Part shown: piece after piece, positions 10,102-17,203 of the stretch
Position numbering within the stretch: position 1 is the stretch's first letter
Layout: each line of letters starts with the position of its first letter
From: JAATFS01 sp037145635
Lineage (GTDB): Bacteria; Pseudomonadota; Gammaproteobacteria; Xanthomonadales; Xanthomonadaceae
DNA: 39,118 bases
Direction of reading: 5' to 3'
NCBI GenBank assembly: GCA_037145635.1
Contig: JBBCXB010000011.1
Location: 1 to 39,118, forward strand
Program-made: the position numbers and the translations under genes
Notes under the pieces: generated by a model
What the model saw: the letters and a program-made list of their open reading frames with translations, nothing else
Told to the model about the DNA's origin: nothing
The model's database searches: none

Positions 10102-10478
10102 TGCCCGGCTCCTTCCGTCAGGCCCTCCAGGATTGGCATGACTTCCTGGATATACGACAGCTTGCTGACGAAGTTGTCAGCACCGGCGCGAAGGGCGTGT
10201 TCACGGTGCTCGGCATCGTCGAAGTGGCTGGCGATGACGATGTACGGCGGGTCGTCCTGGGTCTTGATCAGCCGCGTGGCCTGCAGCCCGCCCATCTCGG
10301 GCATCGCCAGGTCCATCAGCACCACCCGCGGGCGTAGCGATTCGGAGCGCTCGATCGCCTCCAGCCCGTTGGCCGCGCTGCCGACGATGTCCAGCCACTC
10401 GACCTTGCGGAAGTGGCGCATGGCCGCGTTGATGAAGCCTTCATGGTCGTCGACCAGCAGCACGGTGAGTTTGCTCAT
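10098..10478 (-). CDS. vemR: VemR, single-domain response regulator
   Basis: A 126-residue stand-alone receiver without an output domain. It shows the acid pocket LLVDDHE (D10/D11), phospho-acceptor D56 in VLMDLAMPEMGG, and the conserved lysine in FVSKLS (K106). Position between rpoN2 and fleQ, size and D56 match VemR of Xanthomonas campestris, which affects motility and virulence and is reported to act with FleQ and the RavA kinase. The ribosome binding site AAGGA overlaps the rpoN2 stop codon, and the stop codon overlaps the fleQ start, so the three are probably translated together. A CheY-like motor role is the alternative, but the context favours VemR. Confidence 0.93.
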
Positions 10479-10486
10479 ATCAATCC

Positions 10487-11887
10487 TTATCCCGCCCGCT
10501 TCAGCGGCGGCTTGTTGGTTCGGCGACGTTCGCGGGCGGGCGCGATGTCCAGCTGTTCGCGGTACTTGGCCACGGTGCGACGCGCGATATTAACGCCTTG
10601 CCGCGCCAGCAGCCCGGCGATCGCCTCGTCGGCCAGCGGGCGGCCGGCCGGCTCGCTCTCGATCAGGCGGCGCACCATCGCCTTGACCGCCTGCCCGGAC
10701 ACGCTGGCGCCCTCCAGCCGTACCGCGAAGAAGTGCTTCAGCTCCAGGGTGCCGCGCGGGGTCTGGATGTACTTGCCGGTGGTGATGCGCGAGATCGTCG
10801 ATTCGTGCATGCCGATCTCGTCGGCGATCTCCTTCAGCGTCAGCGGCGCCATGGCCTCCTCGCCACGGACCAGGAACGCGGCCTGGCGCTCGACGATGGC
10901 GCGGGTGGTGCGCAGCAGGGTCTCGTAGCGCATCGACAGCCCGCGGGTGAGCCAGCGCGCCTCCTGCAGCAGTTCGCGCAGCGGCTGCGCGGCCTCGCCG
11001 GCCTCGGCCAGGGCGCGTTCGTGCATCGGGTTGATGCTGACGCGGTGGGTGGTGGCCGGGTTGAGCGCCACCCGCCAGGTGCCGTCGGCATGCCAGGCCA
11101 GCACGTCCGGGATCACGCTGGCGTTGCTCTGCGGCAGCAGGTCGTCGCCCGGCCGCGGCTGCAGCGACAGGATCAGCCGCACCGCCTCGCGCACGTCGTC
11201 GGTCTCGGCATCCAGGGCCCGGGCGATCAGCGCGTAGTCGTGGCTGGCCAGCAGTGCCAGGTCGCCGTCGAGGATGCGCGCGGCCAGGTGGCGGGCGGCG
11301 ACCCGGCCGGGCAGGGCCTCCAGCTGCGCGCGCAGGCACTCGCGCAGGTCGCGCGCGGCCAGGCCGGTGGGATCGCCGTGCAGCAGGCGCAGGCGGATCG
11401 CCTCGACCTCGCCGGCGGTCATGCCGAAGCGCGCGCAGGCCAGCCGCTGCAGGTCCTCCAGCGGGCCGGTCAGGTAGCCGGCGTCGTCGGTCTGCTCCAG
11501 CCAGAACCCGGCCACCTCCAGCGCGCTGTCGTCCAGGTCCAGCGCCAGCTCGCGCAGCACGCGCACGTGCGGATCGGTGGACTCGCCGGCCGCCACGCGC
11601 TGCATGCGGTCCTCGTCGTCGGCGCTCCAGCTGCTGCCGGGCACGTCCCACATCGAGCTTTCCGGCAACTCGTCGAAGGCGGCGACGTCGTGCGCCGGAT
11701 CGTCGCCGGCCGCCTCGCCGCCGGCCTCGGCCGACTCCTCCAGCTCCAGCAGCGGGTTGGTCTCCAGCGCCCGGCGGATCTCCAGCTCGAGCTGCATCCC
11801 GTCCAGCTGCAACAGGCGGATCGACTGCAGCAGCTGCGGCGTCAGATGCAGCTGCTGTCCCAACTGGGTGGAGAGCGCGGGCTTCAT
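10487..11887 (-). CDS. rpoN2: RpoN2, RNA polymerase sigma-54 factor
   Basis: A 466-residue sigma-54. Region I is Gln/Leu-rich (QLGQQLHLTPQLLQSIRLLQLDG), followed by an acidic region II (LLELEESAEAGGEAAGDD). The core-binding and helix-turn-helix segments follow (LTLKEIADEIGMHESTISRITTGKYIQTPRGTLELK), and the -24-recognising RpoN box ARRTVAKYR is at 435-443. This copy sits in the flagellar cluster; xanthomonads usually keep a second rpoN elsewhere, hence the name rpoN2. The start is the ATG at MKPALSTQ, where family similarity begins. An in-frame start 15 residues upstream adds non-conserved sequence. The 206 bases upstream hold an inverted repeat (11991-12014) that may be an operator. Confidence 0.96.
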   Translation of the reverse strand: MKPALSTQLGQQLHLTPQLLQSIRLLQLDGMQLELEIRRALETNPLLELEESAEAGGEAAGDDPAHDVAAFDELPESSMWDVPGSSWSADDEDRMQRVAAGESTDPHVRVLRELALDLDDSALEVAGFWLEQTDDAGYLTGPLEDLQRLACARFGMTAGEVEAIRLRLLHGDPTGLAARDLRECLRAQLEALPGRVAARHLAARILDGDLALLASHDYALIARALDAETDDVREAVRLILSLQPRPGDDLLPQSNASVIPDVLAWHADGTWRVALNPATTHRVSINPMHERALAEAGEAAQPLRELLQEARWLTRGLSMRYETLLRTTRAIVERQAAFLVRGEEAMAPLTLKEIADEIGMHESTISRITTGKYIQTPRGTLELKHFFAVRLEGASVSGQAVKAMVRRLIESEPAGRPLADEAIAGLLARQGVNIARRTVAKYREQLDIAPARERRRTNKPPLKRAG

Positions 11888-11990
11888 GGGAGGTCCCTGG
11901 GTACGCCGGATGGCGCGGTGCCTGTGGAACACATCTTGCAGGACAGAACGACGGGTTTTTAATCGGGGAGCGCCACCTGTCGCGTGGTGA

Positions 11991-12014
11991 TTTCCCTTAC
12001 AGGCTGTAGGGAAA
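11991..12014. promoter_or_regulatory. Inverted repeat upstream of rpoN2, possible operator
   Basis: TTTCCCTTACA, three bases, then TGTAGGGAAA: ten paired bases with one bulged T. It lies in the 206-base gap between rpoN2 and the NarL-type regulator gene and is markedly AT-richer than its surroundings. The placement suits a protein-binding site controlling rpoN2, with the adjacent LuxR/NarL-type regulator an obvious but untested candidate. It could instead form an RNA hairpin in the transcript. Confidence 0.4.
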
Positions 12015-12093
12015 AACCTTACCCCACTCCTCTGGCCGGGCGGCGCGCCGGTTTCACGTCGCGCTCACGCGGGCACCGGACAGGAGGCGCGCC

Positions 12094-12726
12094 TCACACC
12101 AGCTCGTTGTGATGGCGGGCGGCCAGCAGCACCAGGTCGTTGGCCCGCCGGCAGCCCAGCGACTCCATCATGCGCGCCCGGTGGGTCTCCACGGTCTTGA
12201 CGCTGATGCCCAGGTCGGCGGCGATCTCCTTGTTGCTCTGGCCGCGGCCGATCTCGCGCAGGATCTGGCGCTGGCGCGGCGACAGCGCGGCGATGCCGAC
12301 CGGCTTCTCGCGGCCCAGCATCGGCGCGATCATCTTCGAGGAGATCTGCGGGCTCAGGAACACCTGGCCGGCGGCGGCGGCGTGCAGCGCCAGTTCCAGC
12401 TCCAGCGGCGCCGCGTCCTTGACCACGAAGCCGGTGGCGCCGCGGTCGAGCGCATCGCGCACATGCGCCGGGTCGTCGTGCATCGACATCATCACCACCC
12501 GGGTGCGCGGGGCGATCCGCAGCACGTCGGTCATCGCGTCCAGGCCGCTGCGGCCGGGCAGAGACAGGTCCATCAGGATCAGGTCGGGGCGGTGCAGGTC
12601 GGCCATGTCCAGCGCCTGCTGCGCGTTGCTGGCCTCGCCGACGACGTCGATCCCCGCGAAGGTCTGCAACAGCCTCGACAGACCGGCACGCACCAGGGTG
12701 TGATCGTCGACGATGATGACTCGCAC
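12094..12726 (-). CDS. NarL/LuxR-type response regulator
   Basis: A 210-residue two-domain regulator. The receiver (1-120) has the acid pocket VDD, phospho-acceptor D53 in ILMDLSLPGRSG, and K103. The GerE/LuxR helix-turn-helix spans about 143-200 (LSPRQRQILREIGRGQSNKEIAADLGISVKTVETHRARMM is one continuous domain). It starts with GTG at 12724-12726. It lies 206 bases before rpoN2 on the same strand and after the pilZ gene. NarL-type regulators usually pair with HisKA_3 kinases; the only such kinase in the window is the RavS-like protein at 33755-35899, a possible partner. Target genes are unknown; rpoN2 is a candidate. Confidence 0.9.
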   Translation of the reverse strand: MRVIIVDDHTLVRAGLSRLLQTFAGIDVVGEASNAQQALDMADLHRPDLILMDLSLPGRSGLDAMTDVLRIAPRTRVVMMSMHDDPAHVRDALDRGATGFVVKDAAPLELELALHAAAAGQVFLSPQISSKMIAPMLGREKPVGIAALSPRQRQILREIGRGQSNKEIAADLGISVKTVETHRARMMESLGCRRANDLVLLAARHHNELV

Positions 12727-12802
12727 GGTGGGCAGGGACCTTGTGTCGGACGGCCCACCTTAGCGGAGCGGACGCCTGCCGCCAAGCGTGGCGGGACGGG
12801 GG

Positions 12803-13366
12803 TCAGCGGGCGCCGCGGGTCTCGGCGACCTGGCGCCGGTGCAGCCGGAACAGGTGCCGCTCCAGCGCACCTTCCAGGCCCGGGCCGAGCTCGGCGAAAC
12901 GCAGCCACAGCAGGTAGCCGCCGGCGCCGCTGGCGGCCTCGGCCAGCACCGTGACCGGCAGCGCCACCTGCTCCGGCAGCCATTCCACCGGCTGCAGCGA
13001 CAGCACCCCGGCGGCGCCGGGCATGGCCCCGCTGCGCGTGCCGGTCTCCAGGCGGATGCCGTGGCGCGACCAGCGCACCGGCCGCAGCGGCAGGGCATCG
13101 CCGGCCTGGCGCGCCAGCCGGCCCAGCAGCAGCAGCATCAGGTCGAGCTTGGCCTCCATGCGCTGCACCATCAGCGGCAGGTCGCCGCGCTCCTCCTTGC
13201 TGTCCTCGCTGCGCAGGTCCTCGATCTGGGCCAGGCCGCGCAGCAGGGTCTCGGCCGGGGCCACGCCGCCGGGCATGTTGCCCAGGCGGAACTCGGCCGG
13301 CTGCAGCAGCTCGCAGCTCAGGGCGCCATCGAACAGCTCGGATTCGGCCGGGTGCTGGAGCTCCAT
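12803..13366 (-). CDS. PilZ-like protein of the flagellar cluster
   Basis: About 187 residues. An N-terminal segment (HPAESELFDGALSCELLQPAEFRLG) leads into a heptad-like helix (VQRMEAKLDLMLLLLGRLARQ), then a beta-rich C-terminal half (LRPVRWSRHGIRLET, GVLSLQPVEW, GGYLLWLRFAEL). This layout resembles the atypical PilZ proteins of xanthomonads that oligomerise through a coiled helix. The canonical c-di-GMP-binding RxxxR and D/NxSxxG motifs are not obvious, so c-di-GMP binding is uncertain. The start is placed at MELQHPAES (13366), ten bases after the fliT stop; an ATG ten residues upstream would overlap fliT. Neither has a good ribosome binding site. Position after fliS-fliT suggests motility control. 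Confidence 0.65.
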   Translation of the reverse strand: MELQHPAESELFDGALSCELLQPAEFRLGNMPGGVAPAETLLRGLAQIEDLRSEDSKEERGDLPLMVQRMEAKLDLMLLLLGRLARQAGDALPLRPVRWSRHGIRLETGTRSGAMPGAAGVLSLQPVEWLPEQVALPVTVLAEAASGAGGYLLWLRFAELGPGLEGALERHLFRLHRRQVAETRGAR

Positions 13367-13376
13367 GCCGGCGCGC

Positions 13377-13679
13377 TCAGCAGCCGGCGCGCGCATAGGC
13401 GCGCACGGCGGTGGTGGAGTGGCGGTTGGCCAGCAGCCAGGTCAGCGCCTGGTCGCGGATCGTGCTCATCTGCGCGGTGAGCTCGCGCTGGGCCTCCAGC
13501 AGCGCCACCAGCCCCGCCTCGGACCGGGCCGGCCCCGACTGCTCGACGTACAGCCGCAGCCGGGCCTGGTACTGGCCGAGCAGCTGCGCGGCGCGCACGT
13601 GCTCGTCGGCGAGCACGGCCTCGCGCAGCAGCGCCAGTTCCGCCTGCAGCGACTCGATGCTGGGCCGCGGCTCGTTCAT
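13377..13679 (-). CDS. fliT: Probable FliT, flagellar chaperone
   Basis: A 100-residue, mostly helical protein (SIESLQAELALLREAVLADEHVRAAQLLGQYQARL is continuous helix by composition). Its start overlaps the fliS stop by four bases (ATGA). FliT binds the cap protein FliD and, in enterics, FlhDC. The family is too divergent to recognise by motif; the call rests on length, helical character and the fliD-fliS-fliT order. It ends in Cys with no other distinctive feature. If not FliT, it is a lineage-specific export or filament-assembly factor. Confidence 0.6.
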   Translation of the reverse strand: MNEPRPSIESLQAELALLREAVLADEHVRAAQLLGQYQARLRLYVEQSGPARSEAGLVALLEAQRELTAQMSTIRDQALTWLLANRHSTTAVRAYARAGC

Positions 13680-14098
13680 GAGGCGACGGCCGCCGTCTGC
13701 GCCTTGCGCTGTTGTTCGGGAATCGCGTTCCAGGCGGCATCGATCTCGCTGAGCAGTTCCAGCGACTCGATCAGCGCGCCCTCGGAGTTGCTGAGGTTGG
13801 CCTCGGTGAGCAGGCGGATGACGTAGTCGTAGAGCGCGGCGAGGTTGTCGGCGATGGCGCCGCCGGCCTCGTGGTCCAGCGAGCCGTTGAGGTGGCCGAC
13901 GATGGCGCAGGCCTCGCCGATCGCCTTGCCCTTGCGCGCCTGGTCGCCCTGCGCGATGCAGGCCTGCGCCAGCCGGATGCGCTGGCAGGCGCCGGCGAAC
14001 AGCAGGGCCACCAGCTTGTGCGGGTCGGCATCGGTGACGCTGGTGGAAACGCCGATCTTGCGGTACTGCTCGGCGTATTGGCGGACTGAACCGTGCAT
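13676..14098 (-). CDS. fliS: FliS, flagellin export chaperone
   Basis: A 140-residue four-helix FliS that binds the flagellin C-terminus and prevents premature polymerisation in the cytoplasm. Family features are QYAEQYRKIGVST near the N-terminus, DPHKLVALLFAGACQRIRLA, and LNGSLDHEAGGAIADNLAALYDYVIRLLTEAN. The start is the ATG at MHGSVRQYA, with GGGAG five bases upstream. An in-frame ATG 25 residues further up adds unrelated sequence. A 12-base inverted repeat ends exactly at that GGGAG (14108-14163), so translation may be controlled by RNA structure. The stop overlaps fliT. Confidence 0.95.
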   Translation of the reverse strand: MHGSVRQYAEQYRKIGVSTSVTDADPHKLVALLFAGACQRIRLAQACIAQGDQARKGKAIGEACAIVGHLNGSLDHEAGGAIADNLAALYDYVIRLLTEANLSNSEGALIESLELLSEIDAAWNAIPEQQRKAQTAAVAS

Positions 14099-14107
14099 GC
14101 TAACTCC

Positions 14108-14163
14108 CGTGGACGTGCTGCTGTGCTGAGAATGAAACGGATGGGGCGGCGAGCACGTCCACG
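14108..14163 (-). promoter_or_regulatory. 12-bp perfect inverted repeat in the fliS leader, abutting the ribosome binding site
   Basis: Arms CGTGGACGTGCT (14108-14119, plus strand) and AGCACGTCCACG (14152-14163) are perfect complements with a 32-base spacer. In the minus-strand RNA the second arm ends in the first G of the fliS Shine-Dalgarno GGGAG. The stem would also lie downstream of the candidate sigma-28 promoter at 14195-14221, inside the transcript leader. Likely roles are control of fliS translation or fliD/fliS mRNA processing. There is no U-run, so a simple terminator is less likely. Confidence 0.65.
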
Positions 14164-14194
14164 ATGAAATCAAGCGAGGTGAAGTGCCTATCGG

Positions 14195-14221
14195 TTATCG
14201 GCACGCGGGGTGCGGGCTGAA
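14195..14221 (-). promoter_or_regulatory. Candidate sigma-28 promoter for fliS-fliT
   Basis: The minus strand carries a perfect -10 element GCCGATAA (14195-14202). Fifteen bases further upstream is TTCA (14218-14221) instead of TAAA, so the -35 is weak. The -35 overlaps the fliD terminator-like hairpin. The predicted start, near 14187, lies upstream of the fliS leader inverted repeat. It may be a weak late promoter, with read-through from fliD as the main source of fliS mRNA. Confidence 0.45.
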
Positions 14222-14227
14222 CCCCGC
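14205..14227 (-). terminator. Hairpin after fliD
   Basis: GCGGGGT, nine bases, ACCCCGC: a seven-base stem starting 19 bases after the fliD stop. No clear U-run follows on the minus strand, so it probably gives partial termination or 3'-end protection between fliD and fliS. Confidence 0.4.
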
Positions 14228-14246
14228 CGCCGCGTGCGCGCGCCGA

Positions 14247-15599
14247 TCAACTGGTGGTGAGCTTGCTGATGTAGTCGCTGGAGGCCTGCATCTGGGTGAC
14301 CATGTTCTCCATCGCGGTGAAGCGCGCGGTGTACTGGGTGGTCAGCGTCTCCATGCGCTTGTCCAGGTCGCTGAGGTCGTCCTTGAGGTCGTTGATCTGC
14401 TTGGCCAGCGAGTTGGTGCGCTGGGTGAGCACGCCGGAGGTGCTGTTGAGGTTGCTGTCCAGCAGCGTGGTCATCGGCGCGCTGAACAGGCCGTCCTTGC
14501 CCAGCATCTTCTTGACGTCGGCCGGCGAGGACGCCACCGCGCTGTCGAACTTGCCGCTGTCGAAGCTGAGCACGCCGTCCTTGTCCAGGCTCAGGCCGAG
14601 CGCCTTCATCGCCACCAGGTTGCCGCTGATCTGGCCGCGCAGCGACTGGGTCAGCCCGCGCACCATCGCGTCGCCGGTCAGCGCCGAGGCGGTCTGGGTC
14701 TCGGCGTTGTACGAGCTGGACGCCTTCAGCGTCGACATCGTGGTGTTGTAGGCCGTGACCAGCGCGGCGATGTTGCTCTTGATCGACTTGTTGTCGGAGG
14801 CGACGGTGAGGTTGTAGCTGGTACCGGCCACTGCCTTGGTCAGGTTGAGGGTGACCCCGGGGATCAGGTCGCTGATCGCGTTGCTGCTGGAGGTGCGCTG
14901 GAAGCCGTCGACCGAGACCACCGCGTCGGTGGCGGCCACGGTCTGGGTCAGGCCGCTGACCGCGGTGCCGCTGCTGTCGGTGGCGCCATAGGTGAACGCC
15001 TGCAGGCTATTGTCGGCGCTGGTGATGGTGAGCGCGCCGGCGGTGCCGGTGCTGGCCGCGTTGAGCACCAGGTGCTGGCCGTCGTTGGCGGTCACCACGC
15101 TGGCGGTCACCACGTTGCCGCCGGCGGCCTTGTTGATCGCGGCGGCCAGGTCGGTGAGGGTGGCGCCCTCGGCGACGCTGACGCTGAGGCTCTTGGTGCC
15201 GTAGGCGATCTTCAGCGTGCCGCTGCCGACGCTGGCATCGGAGGCATAGGCGGCGGAGGTCAGCTTCTGCTGGGTGGCCAGGCTGGTCACCTCGACGCTG
15301 TACGTGCCGGCGGTCGCGCCCTCGGCGGTGGTGGCGGTGAAGCCGGCGGCGCTGTCCACGGTGGCGGCGTAGCTCGGCGTGTCGGCGCTGCCGACGACCG
15401 TGCTCAACGCCGACTGCAGGTTGGCCAGCGCGCTTTTTATGGTGCCGACCGCCGACAGCTGGGTCTGCGCCGCGGTGCCCTGCGAATTGATCCGGTTCTC
15501 GACCGGCGCGCGCTCCTTGGATACCAGCGCGGCGACGACGGTCGGGATATCCATGCCCGAGCCGATGGTGCTCAACGAGGAGGTGGAGGAGGTGGCCAT
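14247..15599 (-). CDS. fliD: FliD, filament cap protein
   Basis: A 450-residue hook-associated protein 2. It caps the growing filament and folds exported flagellin into place. The N-terminal region reads STIGSGMDIPTVVAALVSKERAPVENRINSQ, typical of FliD. The central, surface-exposed domain is Ala/Thr/Ser-rich (about 70-230). The C-terminal coiled-coil (LTQRTNSLAKQINDLKDDLSDLDKRMETLTTQYTARFTAMENMV, seen as heptads) ends in QASSDYISKLTTS. The gene lies between fliC and fliS. It has its own tandem sigma-54 and sigma-28 promoters in the 181 bases after fliC, suggesting production both before and after hook completion. Confidence 0.96.
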   Translation of the reverse strand: MATSSTSSLSTIGSGMDIPTVVAALVSKERAPVENRINSQGTAAQTQLSAVGTIKSALANLQSALSTVVGSADTPSYAATVDSAAGFTATTAEGATAGTYSVEVTSLATQQKLTSAAYASDASVGSGTLKIAYGTKSLSVSVAEGATLTDLAAAINKAAGGNVVTASVVTANDGQHLVLNAASTGTAGALTITSADNSLQAFTYGATDSSGTAVSGLTQTVAATDAVVSVDGFQRTSSSNAISDLIPGVTLNLTKAVAGTSYNLTVASDNKSIKSNIAALVTAYNTTMSTLKASSSYNAETQTASALTGDAMVRGLTQSLRGQISGNLVAMKALGLSLDKDGVLSFDSGKFDSAVASSPADVKKMLGKDGLFSAPMTTLLDSNLNSTSGVLTQRTNSLAKQINDLKDDLSDLDKRMETLTTQYTARFTAMENMVTQMQASSDYISKLTTS

Positions 15600-15643
15600 T
15601 GGGGTTCCCTGCAGCCGGAGGCGGCGGTTGCTTCGCTAACGGT

Positions 15644-15670
15644 TTAACGGCACGGCCGGCCAGGACTTTA
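15644..15670 (-). promoter_or_regulatory. Sigma-28 promoter of fliD
   Basis: On the minus strand TAAA (15667-15670), exactly 15 bases, then GCCGTTAA (15644-15651). This differs from the enteric GCCGATAA at one base, the same change seen before fliC and flgM here. It is downstream of the sigma-54 site, and the predicted start is near 15636, about 37 bases before the ATG. Confidence 0.75.
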
Positions 15671-15698
15671 GGCCCCGGACCGCGATTGCTCCTGGAAA

Positions 15699-15714
15699 TG
15701 CAAGACCTGTACCA
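15699..15714 (-). promoter_or_regulatory. Sigma-54 promoter of fliD
   Basis: The minus strand reads TGGTACAGGTCTTGCA, with GG (15712-15713) and GC (15700-15701) exactly ten bases apart and a perfect TTGCA. Only the -24 block differs, GGTAC for GGCAC. It lies just after the fliC terminator on the same strand, so it would give fliD early, FleQ/RpoN2-dependent expression. Confidence 0.75.
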
Positions 15715-15728
15715 GTTCAGACGCAGAA

Positions 15729-15751
15729 GGGGCCCTTCGATGAAGGGCCCC
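15729..15751 (-). terminator. fliC transcription terminator
   Basis: A perfect ten-base stem, GGGGCCCTTC and GAAGGGCCCC, with a three-base loop, 30 bases after the fliC stop. On the minus strand only TTC follows, so it is a strong hairpin with a weak U-tract. It insulates the highly expressed fliC from fliD. Confidence 0.8.
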
Positions 15752-15780
15752 CGGGGACTGCTACCGCTGGTCGGGCTGGC

Positions 15781-16956
15781 TTACTGGAGCAGGCTCAGCA
15801 CGTTCTGCGGGACCGACTTGGCCTGGGCCAGCATCGCGGTACCGGCCTGCTGCAGGATCTGCGTGCGGGTCAGCTCGGCGGTTTCCTTGGCGTAGTCCGT
15901 ATCGCGGATGCGGCTGCGCGAGGAGGTCAGGTTCTCGGAGGTCGAGCTCAGGTTGGCAATGGTGGAGGTGAAGCGGTTCTGCACCGCACCCATGTCGGCG
16001 CGCGAGGAGTTGACCGCGGTCAGCGCCTTGTCGGCGATTTCCAGGGCCTGCTGCGCACCGGCGACCGTGGAGATGTCCAGATCGGCGATGTGCTTGGTGG
16101 CGCCGGCGGCGGCGGTGCCGCTGGTCAGGCCGGTGGTGTCGATGGTGACGCCGGTGGAGCTGTTGGTGCCCGAGGTGAAGGTGAAGTCCTTGTCCGCCTT
16201 GACCGAGGTCAGGGTCAGCTTGTTGTTGCTGTCCACCGAGGCGTACACGCCGGTCTCGTCCAGCTTGTCGTTGATCGCCGCAGCCAGGTTCTTGGAGACG
16301 GTGGCCGCGGTGTCGCCGACGGCGACGCTGAAGCTGTCGATGCTGACGCCGTTCACCGACATGCCGGAGTAGGTGCCGGCCGCAGTGGCGGTACCGCTGG
16401 CGACCGCGTTGGTCGAGGTCTGCGCATCGGCGAACTGGGCGGTGCCGATCGAGGAGGTGCGGGCGTTGACGATGCTGTTGATGCCGATCGTCTGGCCGGC
16501 GTTGGCGCCGACCTGGAACAGCGCGCCGGAGAACGAACCGTCCAGCAGCTTGGTGCCGTTGAAGTCGGTCTGCTTGGCAACGCGGTCGATTTCCTTGGTC
16601 AGCTGGCCGACTTCCGAGTTCAGCGCGTCACGGTCGGTGGTGGAGTTGGTGGCGTTGGCCGACTGCACCGACAGCTCGCGGATACGCTGCAGGTTGTTGC
16701 CGATTTCGACCATCGCGCCTTCGGCGGTCTGCGCCAGCGAGATGCCGTCGTTGGCATTGCGCGAGGCGACGTCCAGGCCGCGGATCTGGGTGGTGAAGCG
16801 CTCGGAGATCGCCAGACCGGCGGCGTCGTCCTTCGCGCTGTTGATGCGCAGGCCGGACGACAGGCGCTGGATGGTCGTCGCCAGGCTGGAGCTGTTCGCG
16901 TTGAGGTTCCGCTGAGCATTCAGCGACATTACGTTGGTGTTGATGACCTGTGCCAT
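15781..16956 (-). CDS. fliC: FliC, flagellin
   Basis: A 391-residue filament subunit. The conserved D0/D1 N-terminus (AQVINTNVMSLNAQRNLN) and C-terminus (TAMLAQAKSVPQNVLSLLQ) frame a variable Ser/Thr/Ala-rich middle (about 170-300), the usual surface-exposed and O-glycosylated part. The flg22-equivalent region is QRLSSGLRINSAKDDAAG, with Asp at residue 43. In X. campestris pv. campestris, Asp-43 flagellin was reported not to trigger Arabidopsis FLS2, whereas Val-43 does. There is a single flagellin gene in this window, and the local chaperone FliS, cap FliD and a glycan operon all fit it. Transcription is from a sigma-28 promoter at 17050-17076, and a terminator follows at 15729. Confidence 0.97.
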   Translation of the reverse strand: MAQVINTNVMSLNAQRNLNANSSSLATTIQRLSSGLRINSAKDDAAGLAISERFTTQIRGLDVASRNANDGISLAQTAEGAMVEIGNNLQRIRELSVQSANATNSTTDRDALNSEVGQLTKEIDRVAKQTDFNGTKLLDGSFSGALFQVGANAGQTIGINSIVNARTSSIGTAQFADAQTSTNAVASGTATAAGTYSGMSVNGVSIDSFSVAVGDTAATVSKNLAAAINDKLDETGVYASVDSNNKLTLTSVKADKDFTFTSGTNSSTGVTIDTTGLTSGTAAAGATKHIADLDISTVAGAQQALEIADKALTAVNSSRADMGAVQNRFTSTIANLSSTSENLTSSRSRIRDTDYAKETAELTRTQILQQAGTAMLAQAKSVPQNVLSLLQ

Positions 16957-17000
16957 GATGCTTCTCCTGTTGGGATCTGGCCCGGCGGAGAGGGTTCCGG

Positions 17001-17021
17001 CCGGCTTCTGCAGCCAGCCGG
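17001..17021 (-). other. Hairpin in the fliC leader
   Basis: CCGGCT, nine bases, AGCCGG: a perfect six-base stem in the roughly 86-base untranslated leader between the sigma-28 promoter and the fliC start. It may stabilise the abundant flagellin mRNA or offer a site for a post-transcriptional regulator. No GGA is seen in the loop. Confidence 0.4.
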
Positions 17022-17049
17022 GTTAATGCCCTCGCCACTGCTGAAACTA

Positions 17050-17076
17050 ATAACGGCGTTTGGTCAAGATCCTTTA
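17050..17076 (-). promoter_or_regulatory. Sigma-28 (FliA) promoter of fliC
   Basis: On the minus strand TAAA (17073-17076), exactly 15 bases, then GCCGTTAT (17050-17057), close to the consensus TAAA-N15-GCCGATAA. The predicted start is near 17042. Its downstream gene is flagellin, the canonical sigma-28 target, which calibrates the other sites of this form in the window. Confidence 0.88.
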
Positions 17077-17133
17077 ATCCTTTTTTTCGCCCGTCCTGCG
17101 GATTCGCCGCGGATACGGCCCGCCGGATGCGAA

Positions 17134-17163
17134 ACGCCCGCGGGGCTTGCGCTCCGCGGGCGT
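17134..17163 (-). terminator. Terminator of the flgBCDEFGHIJKL operon
   Basis: ACGCCCGCGG, ten bases, CCGCGGGCGT: a perfect ten-base stem 40 bases after the flgL stop, followed on the minus strand by TTTC. It separates the rod-hook operon from the fliC promoter. Confidence 0.8.
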
Positions 17164-17203
17164 GGAAAGGGGTCAGGAGGCGGCCGCAACGCTGGCCCGG
17201 GCG

